From Endozoicomonas elysicola (GTDB lineage: Bacteria; Pseudomonadota; Gammaproteobacteria; Pseudomonadales; Endozoicomonadaceae), in contig NZ_JOJP01000001.1 of NCBI RefSeq assembly GCF_000710775.1, positions 231,083 to 295,082 of the forward strand: a stretch of DNA of 64,000 nt, given 5' to 3'. The notes below the pieces were generated by a model. The model was not told the origin of the DNA and searched no databases. It saw only the letters and a program-made list of their open reading frames with translations. Both the position numbers and the translations under genes were made by a program. Positions within the stretch are counted from its first letter, which is position 1. Each line of letters begins with the position of its first letter. Shown in pieces: positions 49,031 to 57,610 of the stretch.

Positions 49031-50452
49031 TCAAATCCTGTCACCCTGCTTCAGACCGATGGTGAACTGATTGATGTAGTCGTTTGGTTTTTTGCCGTTG
49101 TAGACCAGGTTGTCGATAAAGTGGGTCTGTGGGTCGCGGAAACCATCTTCTGACTCGAAGTCAGGGAAGTCCTGCAGACTGACCAGTGCTTCATCCACCA
49201 ATGATAGCGCCGCTTTTTCATAAATATCCGGACGATACACTTTAGCTGCCAGCTCCTTGTACCACTCATCGCTCTTATCATCTGAAATCTGTCCCCAGCG
49301 ACGCATCTGAGTGAGATACCAGATCGCATCCGAGTAATATGGGTAAGTAGCGTTGTAGCGGAAGAAGACATTAAAATCTTCTACAGGTCTCTTGTCGCCT
49401 TTCTCATACTCAAAGGTGCCTGTCATGCTATTTGCGATGACTTCGTAGTCAGCACCAACATAGTTGGATTGCGAAAGGATTTTGACCGCCTCAGGCCGGT
49501 TGGCATTATCATTGGCATCCAGCCATTGGGCTGCCCGAATCAGGGCTCGCGTCAGACGGATGGTGGTATTGGGATACTTTTTATAGAACTCCTCGGTAAT
49601 CCCAAACACCTTCTCAGGATTGTTTTTCCAGATTTCATAATCAGTCACCACAGGCACACCAATGTTCTTGAAGACCGCCTGCTGATTCCAAGGCTCACCC
49701 ACACAGTAACCATAGATGGTGCCAGCCTCCATGGTGGATGGCATCTGTGGTGGTGGAGTGACAGATAAAAGGGCATCGGCATCTATCTGCCCAGAAGTAT
49801 CCCCTTTATGAGGGGCATAAAATCCTGGGTGAATACCTCCGGCTGCCAGCCAGTAGCGAAGTTCATAATTGTGGGTAGAGACGGGAAAAACCATACCCAT
49901 ATTAAACGGCTTGCCTTCAGACTGGTATTTCTCAACCACCGGTTTCAGGGCATCCGCTTTAATCGGGTGCTGAGGGCGGCCATCGGCCATTTTGGGAATA
50001 TTTGGCTTCATCTGATCCCAGATTTCATTGGAAACAGTGATCCCATTGCCATTCAGGTCCATGGAGAATGGCGTAATGATATTGGCCTTGGTACCAAATC
50101 CCATGGTGGCGGCCAGCGGCTGGCCTGCCAGCATATGAGCACCATCCAGACGACCATCAATCACGCCATCGAGCAGCACTTTCCAATTCGCCTGTGCTTC
50201 AATCGTGACGTAGAGCCCTTCATCTTCAAAAAAGCCCTTTTCATAAGCAATAGCAATGGGCGCCATATCCGTCAGCTTAATAAAGCCTATAGTCAACTCT
50301 TCCTTTTCCGGATAGCCAAGCTCAAACTCAGCCTTAGCGCTGGCATGACTGGCAACACTACTCACCCCAATTAATGCACTGATTACAGTGGCCTTGCTTA
50401 GTTTAGAAACCTGTTGAACTGATACCTTTTTAAAAGGCTTTAACCACTTCAT
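49031..50452 (-). CDS. ABC transporter substrate-binding protein, NrtA/CmpA type
   Basis: ATG 50452 is chosen because GGGAGGGAAG lies just upstream; an earlier start would add 19 residues. The 473-residue product has a signal segment ([16 protein letters not shown]) and a periplasmic binding domain with the family core [40 protein letters not shown] and [10 protein letters not shown]. NrtA binds nitrate and CmpA bicarbonate; the sequence by eye does not decide. No nitrate reductase is in the window, but a carbonic anhydrase is divergent. Confidence 0.9.
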   Translation of the reverse strand: MKWLKPFKKVSVQQVSKLSKATVISALIGVSSVASHASAKAEFELGYPEKEELTIGFIKLTDMAPIAIAYEKGFFEDEGLYVTIEAQANWKVLLDGVIDGRLDGAHMLAGQPLAATMGFGTKANIITPFSMDLNGNGITVSNEIWDQMKPNIPKMADGRPQHPIKADALKPVVEKYQSEGKPFNMGMVFPVSTHNYELRYWLAAGGIHPGFYAPHKGDTSGQIDADALLSVTPPPQMPSTMEAGTIYGYCVGEPWNQQAVFKNIGVPVVTDYEIWKNNPEKVFGITEEFYKKYPNTTIRLTRALIRAAQWLDANDNANRPEAVKILSQSNYVGADYEVIANSMTGTFEYEKGDKRPVEDFNVFFRYNATYPYYSDAIWYLTQMRRWGQISDDKSDEWYKELAAKVYRPDIYEKAALSLVDEALVSLQDFPDFESEDGFRDPQTHFIDNLVYNGKKPNDYINQFTIGLKQGDRI

Positions 50453-50846
50453 TCTTCCCTCCCCCCTATAAGAGATCTCTCTACTTCGAACTGGACTCTC
50501 CGTAATCAAGCATCACTCTTTTCCGGTTCCAGTCCATGTACAGAGATGAACTATCGGGTAGCCAGCAGAAAGCATGCCAAGTGCGGACCAAATTGATAAC
50601 CAACTGAATTTAAAGGCATTAGCTTATTCTGACTGACAAACAACTTACGTCTTTGCCGGGGGTGAAACTCGATCAGAGATACCAATGGAGGTGCAACTGC
50701 ATCAAGCTTTCCGCCTGACTTGCACCAATCCAAGTCATTTCAAATACATCACTTAACGGTATTTTCGGTTACAAACCTCTTACATTAGAGTGCTGGTCTT
50801 GCCACGGCGGAGTTGCTATAACGTTCTCCAGTTATGGAACAGGAAT
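50453..50846. promoter_or_regulatory. Divergent promoter region, ABC transporter and carbonic anhydrase
   Basis: About 390 bp separate the two divergent starts and must hold both promoters. It contains no convincing gene. I could not place an operator. Confidence 0.45.
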
Positions 50847-51518
50847 ATGGATCTGGAAAATATGTCTAATCTGGAAAACCTACTTGAAAATAATAACCAG
50901 TGGTCCAAGTCCATTCGTGAAGAACATCCTGGTTTTTTTGAAAAGCTGTCAGAACAGCAGGCACCTAAGTATCTGTGGATCGGATGCGCAGACAGTCGGG
51001 TACCCGCCAACGAAATCGTTGGCCTTTTACCTGGCGAGTTATTTGTGCACCGTAATGTTGCCAATGTGGTGGTCCATACTGACCTGAATTGCCTTTCTGT
51101 TCTTCAATATGCGGTTGACTACCTTAAGGTCGAGCACATCATTGTTACGGGACACTACGGCTGTGGCGGTGTACGCGAAGCCATGAACAACTCCAAGCTG
51201 GGGCTGATTGATAACTGGCTGAGACATGTTCAGGACGTAAAAAAGAAACACTCCGAGCTTCTTGAAAATGCTGGTACTGACGATGAACAGTTCCAGAGAA
51301 TGTGCGAGCTTAACGTTCTGGAACAAGTGCTAAACGTGTGTCAGACCACCATTGTTCAGGATGCCTGGGAGCGTGGCCAGAAGCTTACTGTTAACAGCTG
51401 GGTTTATGGTTTGAAGGATGGTCTTGTTAGAGACTTGGGTCTGAGCGTTGGTTCAAACGAGGAGATTGACGCAAAGTATCCAGCTGCGCTTGATAAGATT
51501 GCCCATAAATCAGGTTAA
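50847..51518 (+). CDS. can: Beta-class carbonic anhydrase
   Basis: About 223 residues from ATG 50847 (AGGA upstream); ATG 50862 is also possible. Zinc ligands and active site are complete: WIGCADSRVPANEIVGLLPG (Cys, Asp-Arg pair) and VTGHYGCGGVREAM (His, Cys). The length and RNVANVV region match the E. coli Can type, which interconverts CO2 and bicarbonate. It is transcribed away from the NrtABC/CmpABC-like transporter. Confidence 0.95.
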   Translation: MDLENMSNLENLLENNNQWSKSIREEHPGFFEKLSEQQAPKYLWIGCADSRVPANEIVGLLPGELFVHRNVANVVVHTDLNCLSVLQYAVDYLKVEHIIVTGHYGCGGVREAMNNSKLGLIDNWLRHVQDVKKKHSELLENAGTDDEQFQRMCELNVLEQVLNVCQTTIVQDAWERGQKLTVNSWVYGLKDGLVRDLGLSVGSNEEIDAKYPAALDKIAHKSG

Positions 51519-51531
51519 TTCCCGTGATCAT

Positions 51532-51558
51532 TGGAGTTGCAGCTCTCCTGCAATTCCA
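51532..51558 (+). terminator. Hairpin after the carbonic anhydrase gene
   Basis: Stem tggagttgcag / ctgcaattcca, 11 bp with one G-U pair, 13 bases after the stop codon. No T-run. Confidence 0.45.
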
Positions 51559-51638
51559 ACCATAAAGGGCATAAAACTCACGTCTTAGATTCCAAAGTCT
51601 ATACTTCCATCCGTTCACACAAATGGAAGTATGGTTTT

Positions 51639-52064
51639 ATGTTAATTGCCTGTCGCAGAGCCTCCCTCCTTATTTCCGGCTTTTTGCTGTCCAGTGCTGT
51701 TACCGCAGCCCTGGCCGTACAACCAACACATCCTACCGGATACTGGGTACTTAAAAATAAAGATCCCGAAACACCTTATGGTGGCTTGAAGCTGAATCGA
51801 CCGAAATCTTTTTCCCTGCTGTTGTTTGACAGTAATTGTCAGCTTTATCGGGCAGAAGGGAGTATCCGGCAGAAAAAAGGGACATGGGAACTGAAAAATC
51901 AGGCAGATCACAGCAACGTATTCACTATGACTGAGGAAAATCACAAGCTGAAACTGGTGGATACGGAAGGGCAGGTTATGCTGTTTACATCTGTTTCTGA
52001 AGCTGAGCTGGAAAAAGAGTTAAAAACAGCAAGGCATCAGCAATGCCACCTTTCCAAGCATTAG
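51639..52064 (+). CDS. Small unknown secreted protein
   Basis: ATG 51639 (GGAAG upstream) gives 141 residues with a signal peptide ending AALA. The mature part has GYWVLKNKDPETPYGG and two cysteines (SNCQLYRAEG and QQCHL), perhaps bridged. It has the look of a small lipocalin/META-like barrel but I do not recognise it. It lies 13 bp before the next gene, likely co-transcribed. Confidence 0.6.
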   Translation: MLIACRRASLLISGFLLSSAVTAALAVQPTHPTGYWVLKNKDPETPYGGLKLNRPKSFSLLLFDSNCQLYRAEGSIRQKKGTWELKNQADHSNVFTMTEENHKLKLVDTEGQVMLFTSVSEAELEKELKTARHQQCHLSKH

Positions 52065-52077
52065 AGAGAATTCACCA

Positions 52078-52572
52078 ATGTACCCGGTTATTCATAAAAT
52101 GGGGCTATCCAGAAATTACCTTCGACAACTAACTCCATGTCTTCTCATGTTTCTGCTTCTTGTCTGTTCATCGATACAGCAGGTAGCGGCTGCTCAAAAC
52201 TCAGACCTCACCAAAAATACTCCCAAAGCCATTAACTACAACAATTTCTATCTGGTAACTTGGGATACCAAATCAATTACGGACCGCAAAGCTTTTGATG
52301 CGCTTCTTTCAGAGCAGGCAGGCAGCCTGCTCAAACTATGGAAAGCTGGCAAGATTGAAAATGTCTACATTGATCCAAAACCAACCGACCAGACTGGCCA
52401 TAGAGTAGGTACAGTGGCATTTTTTGTCCGTGCGACAACACCCGAAACTGCCGATGCTGTTCTTGCAGAGATGCCTTTTGTAAAAAAGCGGATAGTGAAT
52501 TACAACCTGAAGGAGGTCGGTGCCTTCTGGCTGGGACGCCCTGAGGATCTCGGTATTGGCACAAATGACTGA
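52078..52572 (+). CDS. Secreted dimeric alpha/beta-barrel (YCII-like) protein
   Basis: A 164-residue protein with a signal peptide (hydrophobic LLMFLLLVCSS, cleavage near VAAA). The body has FYLVTWDTK, LLKLWKAGKIENVY, VAFFVRATTPETADAVLAEM and a final EVGAFWLGR, the order of strands and helices seen in YCII/muconolactone-isomerase-type barrels. Export of such a domain is less common. Thirteen bases after the previous gene and 110 bp before cytochrome b561. Confidence 0.6.
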   Translation: MYPVIHKMGLSRNYLRQLTPCLLMFLLLVCSSIQQVAAAQNSDLTKNTPKAINYNNFYLVTWDTKSITDRKAFDALLSEQAGSLLKLWKAGKIENVYIDPKPTDQTGHRVGTVAFFVRATTPETADAVLAEMPFVKKRIVNYNLKEVGAFWLGRPEDLGIGTND

Positions 52573-52682
52573 TAATCTGGCTGCTGATACGCTTTGATAC
52601 AACCTCGGAATGAATAGCTGTAGCACAAAAACACTATAATAAATTACGATACCGTATTACCTAAAAAAAACAGGTCGAACCG

Positions 52683-53216
52683 ATGAGCAACTCTGATAAA
52701 TACCCCGTACTCATGCGACTGATGCACTGGATTGTTGGCCTTCTTATCCTTGGGATTATAGGTGCAGGCTGGTACATGGTCGGGCTGGATGACAGCGTTA
52801 GCTATAAATATGATATTTACCACTGGCACAAATCTTTCGGTGTTTTGATCATCTTCCTGTTATTTGCCCGTCTGGTGATTCGCTGGGCCAGCAAGGTTCC
52901 AAAGCTACCCGACAGTATACCCGCTTATCAGAGAAAACTTGGAACTCTGGTGCACTGGCTCCTTTATCTCTTTATGTTCCTGGTACCAGTGAGTGGATAC
53001 ATGATGTCTGACGCTGGCGGTCGTGATGTGCCTCTCTTCAATCTGGTGATGCCCAGCTTCCTGGAAAAGAACCCAGAGCTGGCAGGTCGACTCCATGATA
53101 TGCACGTAATCATCCCCTACGTTCTACTGGGCATCGTGGTATTGCATACTCTGGGAGCTATTAAGCATCGCTTTTTTGATAAGCCTGAGCATGATGTGCT
53201 TCGTCGGATGCTTTGA
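52683..53216 (+). CDS. Cytochrome b561 family protein
   Basis: A 177-residue four-helix inner-membrane diheme cytochrome. Heme His candidates are in RLMHWIVGLLIL, YHWHKSFGVLI, LVHWLLYLFMFLVP and VVLHTLGAIKHRFF. CybB-type proteins pass electrons from quinol to oxygen or superoxide. AGGTCG precedes the ATG. Confidence 0.93.
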   Translation: MSNSDKYPVLMRLMHWIVGLLILGIIGAGWYMVGLDDSVSYKYDIYHWHKSFGVLIIFLLFARLVIRWASKVPKLPDSIPAYQRKLGTLVHWLLYLFMFLVPVSGYMMSDAGGRDVPLFNLVMPSFLEKNPELAGRLHDMHVIIPYVLLGIVVLHTLGAIKHRFFDKPEHDVLRRML

Positions 53217-53231
53217 TTCCTTCAATTTAAG

Positions 53232-53259
53232 AAAAAGGCCCTCAATTGAGGGCCTTTTT
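53232..53259. terminator. Shared bidirectional terminator
   Basis: Perfect 12-bp stem aaaaaggccctc / gagggccttttt with a four-base loop between convergent cytochrome b561 and PotF-like genes. Confidence 0.88.
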
Positions 53260-53274
53260 GATTATCTACTTTTC

Positions 53275-54378
53275 TCAGCTTTTACTTGCCGTTTTCGCTC
53301 TATTCCAGGCACGGGTTACCGTTCGGACAATCTTCTTGTCCGGAGACTTCACCACAAATAGAGAGTTCAACCGCGCTTCTGATGGATAGATACCATCATT
53401 ATTGCGCATCACTTCATCCACCAAAGGCGTCGCCTTACGGTTAGCATTGGCATAAGCAACGTAGTTACTGATGTCCGCAGTTACCGATGGCTCCAGAATA
53501 TAATTCAGGAACTGGTAAGCACTCTCCTTGTTCATGGCGTCTTTTGGCATGGCAAGAACGTCATACCATACGGTCGCACCTTCTTTGGGAATGTAATAAC
53601 GAATATCAATCCCGTCTTTTTTACCCAGCTCGGAGGCCTGCAGGGTACCGCCTGAGTATGCAATTGCGGCACAGATTTCACCACTGGCCAGACCATCTAC
53701 AAACTGGGAAGAGCTGAAATAACGAATATGAGGAACAATCTTCGCGAGATGATCACCCGCAGCCTGCCAGTCCTTGGGGTTCTTGCTGTTTGGATCTTTG
53801 CCCTGATAAACCATGATAGACGCCAGAACATCCATCGGATCATCAAGGATAGCGATACCGCAGGAAGACAACTTCTCAGCATTCTCCGGATCGAGAATCA
53901 GGTCCCAGCTATCAAGGGGGGCATCATCGCCCAGCACTGCTTTCACTTTCTCAACATTATAACCAATTCCAGATGTACCCCACATATAAGGAATGGTGTA
54001 ACGGTTGCCCGGGTCAAAAGCTTCGAGCTTTTCCATCAGGATAGGATCCAGATTCTGCCAATTGGGAATACGGCTCTTATCCAGCTCCTCGTAAACTCCG
54101 GCTTTAATCTGATTCGGCACAAAGTAACTGGAGGGAACCACGACATCAAAACCTGAACGTCCTGCCAGCAGCTTCCCTTCCAGCATCTCATTGCTATCGT
54201 ACAAACTGTAGGTGACGTTTATACCGGTAGATTTCTCAAAGTCAGATACCGTATTTTCGGCAATATAGTGAGACCAGTTATAAACATTCAGTTGAGGCTT
54301 CTCTTCTGCATGACCAATGGAGATGGCAGAGATGGAAACCGCTACAGACAACAACCCGGAAATCAATGCTTTCAACAA
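53275..54378 (-). CDS. Polyamine ABC transporter binding protein, PotF/PotD-like
   Basis: A 367-residue periplasmic protein read from TTG 54378 (AGGAG upstream), with a signal peptide ending IGHA. The mature start LNVYNWSHYIAENTVSDFE, GFDVVVPSSYFV and YMWGTSGIGYNVEKV are family hallmarks of putrescine/spermidine binding proteins. No permease or ATPase is adjacent, so it must work with transporter parts elsewhere. The amidohydrolase-type gene upstream points to acetylated polyamines. Confidence 0.92.
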   Translation of the reverse strand: MLKALISGLLSVAVSISAISIGHAEEKPQLNVYNWSHYIAENTVSDFEKSTGINVTYSLYDSNEMLEGKLLAGRSGFDVVVPSSYFVPNQIKAGVYEELDKSRIPNWQNLDPILMEKLEAFDPGNRYTIPYMWGTSGIGYNVEKVKAVLGDDAPLDSWDLILDPENAEKLSSCGIAILDDPMDVLASIMVYQGKDPNSKNPKDWQAAGDHLAKIVPHIRYFSSSQFVDGLASGEICAAIAYSGGTLQASELGKKDGIDIRYYIPKEGATVWYDVLAMPKDAMNKESAYQFLNYILEPSVTADISNYVAYANANRKATPLVDEVMRNNDGIYPSEARLNSLFVVKSPDKKIVRTVTRAWNRAKTASKS

Positions 54379-54435
54379 TCATTACTCCTGTTGAAAGTTA
54401 AGAGTGATACAGTCCTTTGACTGCCCCATAAAAAA

Positions 54436-54455
54436 GGCCACTGAATTCAGTAGCC
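54436..54455 (-). terminator. Terminator of the acetylpolyamine-amidohydrolase-like gene
   Basis: Stem ggccactgaa / ttcagtagcc (one mismatch) with a T-run on the minus strand, 17 bases after the stop. Confidence 0.7.
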
Positions 54456-54471
54456 ATTATTTAAAGCCCTT

Positions 54472-55512
54472 TCAGGCTCTGTATTGTTGAAACCCTTCAA
54501 GCACATTGGCAGTGTTCGTGCCCAGAGCATCAACAGCGTACCCACCCTCAAAAATAAATTGAGTAGGTAAACCCAGTTCCGCAATCAGGCGGCCCATCGT
54601 TGTGTAATTATCAGACTTCAGTTTGAAGAACGATATAGGATCCTCCTCGTAGCTATCAAGGCCGAGAGAGATCAGTAAAATGTCTGGCTGATAAGCGGCA
54701 ATTTTATCCAGTGCTTTCTGCAGGGCTGGCTCATAGTCAGACCAGTGACTGTTCAGGGCCAGGGGCAGGTTAAGGTTGAAACCTTTACCATCACCTTCCC
54801 CAGTCTCTTCCGAATAGCCCAGAAAATAGGGGTAGTCCCAAGATGGGTCGGCATGGACAGAAGTGAAGAGAACATCAGCACGATCGTAGAAAATCGACTG
54901 AGTACCATTGCCATGGTGATAATCCACATCAAGGATAGCTACTCGCTGACAGCCATTATCCAGGTAAGCCTGTGCAGCAATCGCTGCATTGTTCAAATAA
55001 CAGTAGCCGCCCATCTGGTCCTGACTGGCATGGTGTCCTGGTGGACGACAAAGACTGAATACAGAGCGTTCACCATTTTGAATCAGTTGCTGGCCAGCAA
55101 GAGCACACTCAACGGAGGCCCAGATCGCCTGCCAGCTGCCTTCTACGATCGCAGCCGTCAGATCTGACGAGTAATAACCCAGCTTACCTTCGATATGATC
55201 CGGACAGATCGACCGGAACCTTCTGACAGGAAGGCAGTAAGGCATGGCCTGCGTGGTACTTTCAGGAAACGTTTCCTGCCACTGCTGCCAGGCGACCTGC
55301 AGAAAATCCACATACTCCCTGGTATGAACACGAGCAGCCGACTCGATCATAAAATGATCCGGTTTTATTACCGGGCCAAGGCCTCTGGCCATAATGTGCT
55401 TAAGAACGATTTCAGTTCGCCCTGCCACTTCAAAGCTGGGTACCAGTTCTCCACTGAGAACTTCTTGTATATTGCAGTGAAGCGCCTGCTGCTCGGAATA
55501 TAGGGTGATCAT
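54472..55512 (-). CDS. Histone-deacetylase family, acetylpolyamine amidohydrolase-like
   Basis: A 346-residue zinc hydrolase, close to the length of the bacterial acetylpolyamine amidohydrolase. The His pair is in RPPGHHASQDQMGGYC, zinc ligands in ILDVDYHHGNGTQ and in LISLGLDSYEEDP, and the catalytic Tyr region in FEGGYAVDALG. It probably frees acetate from acetylated putrescine or spermidine. It lies 93 bp upstream of the PotF-like gene in the same direction but with its own terminator. Confidence 0.85.
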   Translation of the reverse strand: MITLYSEQQALHCNIQEVLSGELVPSFEVAGRTEIVLKHIMARGLGPVIKPDHFMIESAARVHTREYVDFLQVAWQQWQETFPESTTQAMPYCLPVRRFRSICPDHIEGKLGYYSSDLTAAIVEGSWQAIWASVECALAGQQLIQNGERSVFSLCRPPGHHASQDQMGGYCYLNNAAIAAQAYLDNGCQRVAILDVDYHHGNGTQSIFYDRADVLFTSVHADPSWDYPYFLGYSEETGEGDGKGFNLNLPLALNSHWSDYEPALQKALDKIAAYQPDILLISLGLDSYEEDPISFFKLKSDNYTTMGRLIAELGLPTQFIFEGGYAVDALGTNTANVLEGFQQYRA

Positions 55513-55628
55513 TTCTATAGGAAGAGCCTTAGCTATTATAAAAAAGCAGGCAATCCTATATAAATCTTATGATCAGGTATACACGCATATATCCGTTGCT
55601 TTTGATATGACTGAAGTATTGGCCCAGC

Positions 55629-56690
55629 TCAAGCGATCGTTAACCGATTGCACTTCTGCCATTGCGCTCCACGCCCTCTCCCTACCGGCTCCAGCAAACC
55701 TTCAGCTCGCATTTGCTGTACGACTTTTTTTACCAGCTCCCGACTGACTGTGGGTATCTGCAAGCAGATATCAGCAATAGAAAAGGCACGGCTGGTCTGT
55801 TCAATAGCCATCCTGACCAGCTGGGATTTTGGCGCCCGGCTTCCCTGCCATTGCAGAGCATGTATCTTATCTTCCAACTCATCGTAAGCACGAATCAACG
55901 TATGCAGAAAAAAATCAATCCAGGGCATCGGGTTGTGCTGTCCCTCATGCCAGCCTTTGACGCTGAGTTGCAATGCCCGTTTGTAGGCCTGTTCATGCCT
56001 GGTCAGTACCCGTTCCAAACTGATCAGCTGTGCTACCTGATAACCATTGAGCGCCAGCATCATTGCCATGATCAGCCAGGCAATTCGGGCATTGCCATCA
56101 CTGAAAGGGTGAATACAGAGAAAATCCAGTACCACTGCGGGTATCAGTAAAAGCGGCTCAACCTGATGCTGAAGTCCTTCATGATAAAGTGCAATTAACT
56201 CTTCCATCGCTCCGGCAATGGCAGCAGCTGGCATGGTTCGGTATAAAACACCAATTTTCTGCCCTTTTGTATCTCTCTCAACAATTTCTTTATTGGTGAC
56301 CCGCCAACGACCACCCTCATGGGGAACATGGGCATACAACATGGCATGGAGCTGACGAATAAGACTGACTGAAAGCGTCATATGTTCACCCGGCTCAACC
56401 ATAATCTCTAAGCCATCTCGATAGCCCGCCACTTGTCGTTCAACGGGGGCAGTCGGGCGGTATTCCTTGTGAACCAGCTTACGAACCAATTCTCTGGAAG
56501 CAACAATACCGTCTAATCGACTGCTGTATTCCACGGACTCCAACACAGCCACTTGTCGAAGCGTATCCAGCACTTCCGGCTGCTGACGAATGGTAACCAG
56601 TTGTCTCCCTTTGAATTCTCCTAATTGCCTGAACAAAGCAAGCTGATAGCTGCTGAAACTATAACCGGATAAATGCTGTAGTGTTTTCAT
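55629..56690 (-). CDS. Fic-domain protein with C-terminal winged helix
   Basis: A 353-residue class II-like Fic protein. The core motif is HPFSDGNARIAW, where the usual Gly or Lys before Arg is Ala. The N-terminal inhibitory helix reads EYSSRLDGIV; the usual S-x3-E-G has Asp for Glu. A winged helix at about residues 285-345 (AFSIADICLQIPTVSRELVK) closes the protein. Such proteins AMPylate targets or undo it. No antitoxin gene is next to it. TTG or ATG starts agree with MKTLQHLSGYSF. Confidence 0.88.
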   Translation of the reverse strand: MKTLQHLSGYSFSSYQLALFRQLGEFKGRQLVTIRQQPEVLDTLRQVAVLESVEYSSRLDGIVASRELVRKLVHKEYRPTAPVERQVAGYRDGLEIMVEPGEHMTLSVSLIRQLHAMLYAHVPHEGGRWRVTNKEIVERDTKGQKIGVLYRTMPAAAIAGAMEELIALYHEGLQHQVEPLLLIPAVVLDFLCIHPFSDGNARIAWLIMAMMLALNGYQVAQLISLERVLTRHEQAYKRALQLSVKGWHEGQHNPMPWIDFFLHTLIRAYDELEDKIHALQWQGSRAPKSQLVRMAIEQTSRAFSIADICLQIPTVSRELVKKVVQQMRAEGLLEPVGRGRGAQWQKCNRLTIA

Positions 56691-56911
56691 ACGTAATACG
56701 ACTAAAAATATAATAGGTATTTATCGGGCACAAAGCTGAGAACCAAAACACAGCGTCAATTAATACCCATAAAATTCAGAAATTTAAGAAAACTCCAAGA
56801 ATAGGATATTTTTTGGACAATTTTTAATCAAACTCGTAAAAACACCTATTAGATATAGGCAAGCAGGTAGGATCAAAGCACTGAAGAGCGAGAAACAAAG
56901 GAAGGAGACAT

Positions 56912-56942
56912 TTCGCAAAAGCTTCAAAGAAGCTTTTGCGAA
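56912..56942 (-). terminator. Hairpin after the Cys-rich lipoprotein gene
   Basis: Perfect 14-bp stem ttcgcaaaagcttc / gaagcttttgcgaa with a three-base loop, 13 bases past the stop. Confidence 0.65.
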
Positions 56943-56954
56943 GTGAGGAAATGC

Positions 56955-57395
56955 TTATTCAGCAAAACTGCAGACTTGCACACACATCAATACACATACC
57001 ATGGCTTCAGGATCATTGCGACAGGCTGATGCACAGGGATCAAAATCCCCACCCAGCTCTGCACAGATTTCTTCGGCCATGTACTCACATTCCTGCTGTT
57101 CTTCCAGCCAGCGGCTGCCCTCAGAAGAGATGCAAGCCAGAACATTCTCAGGGCCAGTCGCTGTGATCTGGGCAGGAATAGAGCGGGTCATACGAACATT
57201 TTTCAGGACACCCGCTTTACTCAACTCCATAACCTGCTGCATAACTGGATCCGGAGTCATGGTTGAACCGGTAAACTGACGGGTTACTTCCACTTCCGAG
57301 TTTTCAGCCATAACCTCCTGTGACTCTTGGGTTGAAGCACAACCAGCTAAGAAGAGTGCCAGTGAAACCAGCATTCCAGAAAAAACATTTTTCAT
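56955..57395 (-). CDS. Cys-rich lipoprotein
   Basis: A 146-residue protein with lipobox LAGCAS, so anchored in a membrane. The last 70 residues carry eight cysteines, ending ACRNDPEAMVCVLMCVQVCS; the rest is acidic. It could be disulfide-rich or bind metal. I do not recognise the family. It stands alone between the Fic gene and the propeller-like gene. Confidence 0.7.
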   Translation of the reverse strand: MKNVFSGMLVSLALFLAGCASTQESQEVMAENSEVEVTRQFTGSTMTPDPVMQQVMELSKAGVLKNVRMTRSIPAQITATGPENVLACISSEGSRWLEEQQECEYMAEEICAELGGDFDPCASACRNDPEAMVCVLMCVQVCSFAE

Positions 57396-57610
57396 TGAAA
57401 GACCTCAATACGTTGAAGAAACAAAACAGGCAGATATTAATACATTGCCGTTTAATTATGTCTAGCCAATTAAATGCTTTATTTGTATTTCATGCGATGC
57501 TAAACCTTGTTGATATTCTGGCTGATCATTAAATCAACGACCCGCTTCATACTTCCAACATTCTGACGTTACAAGAGCACTCATAATTTGTTTTTAACAG
57601 TACCTTTCAG

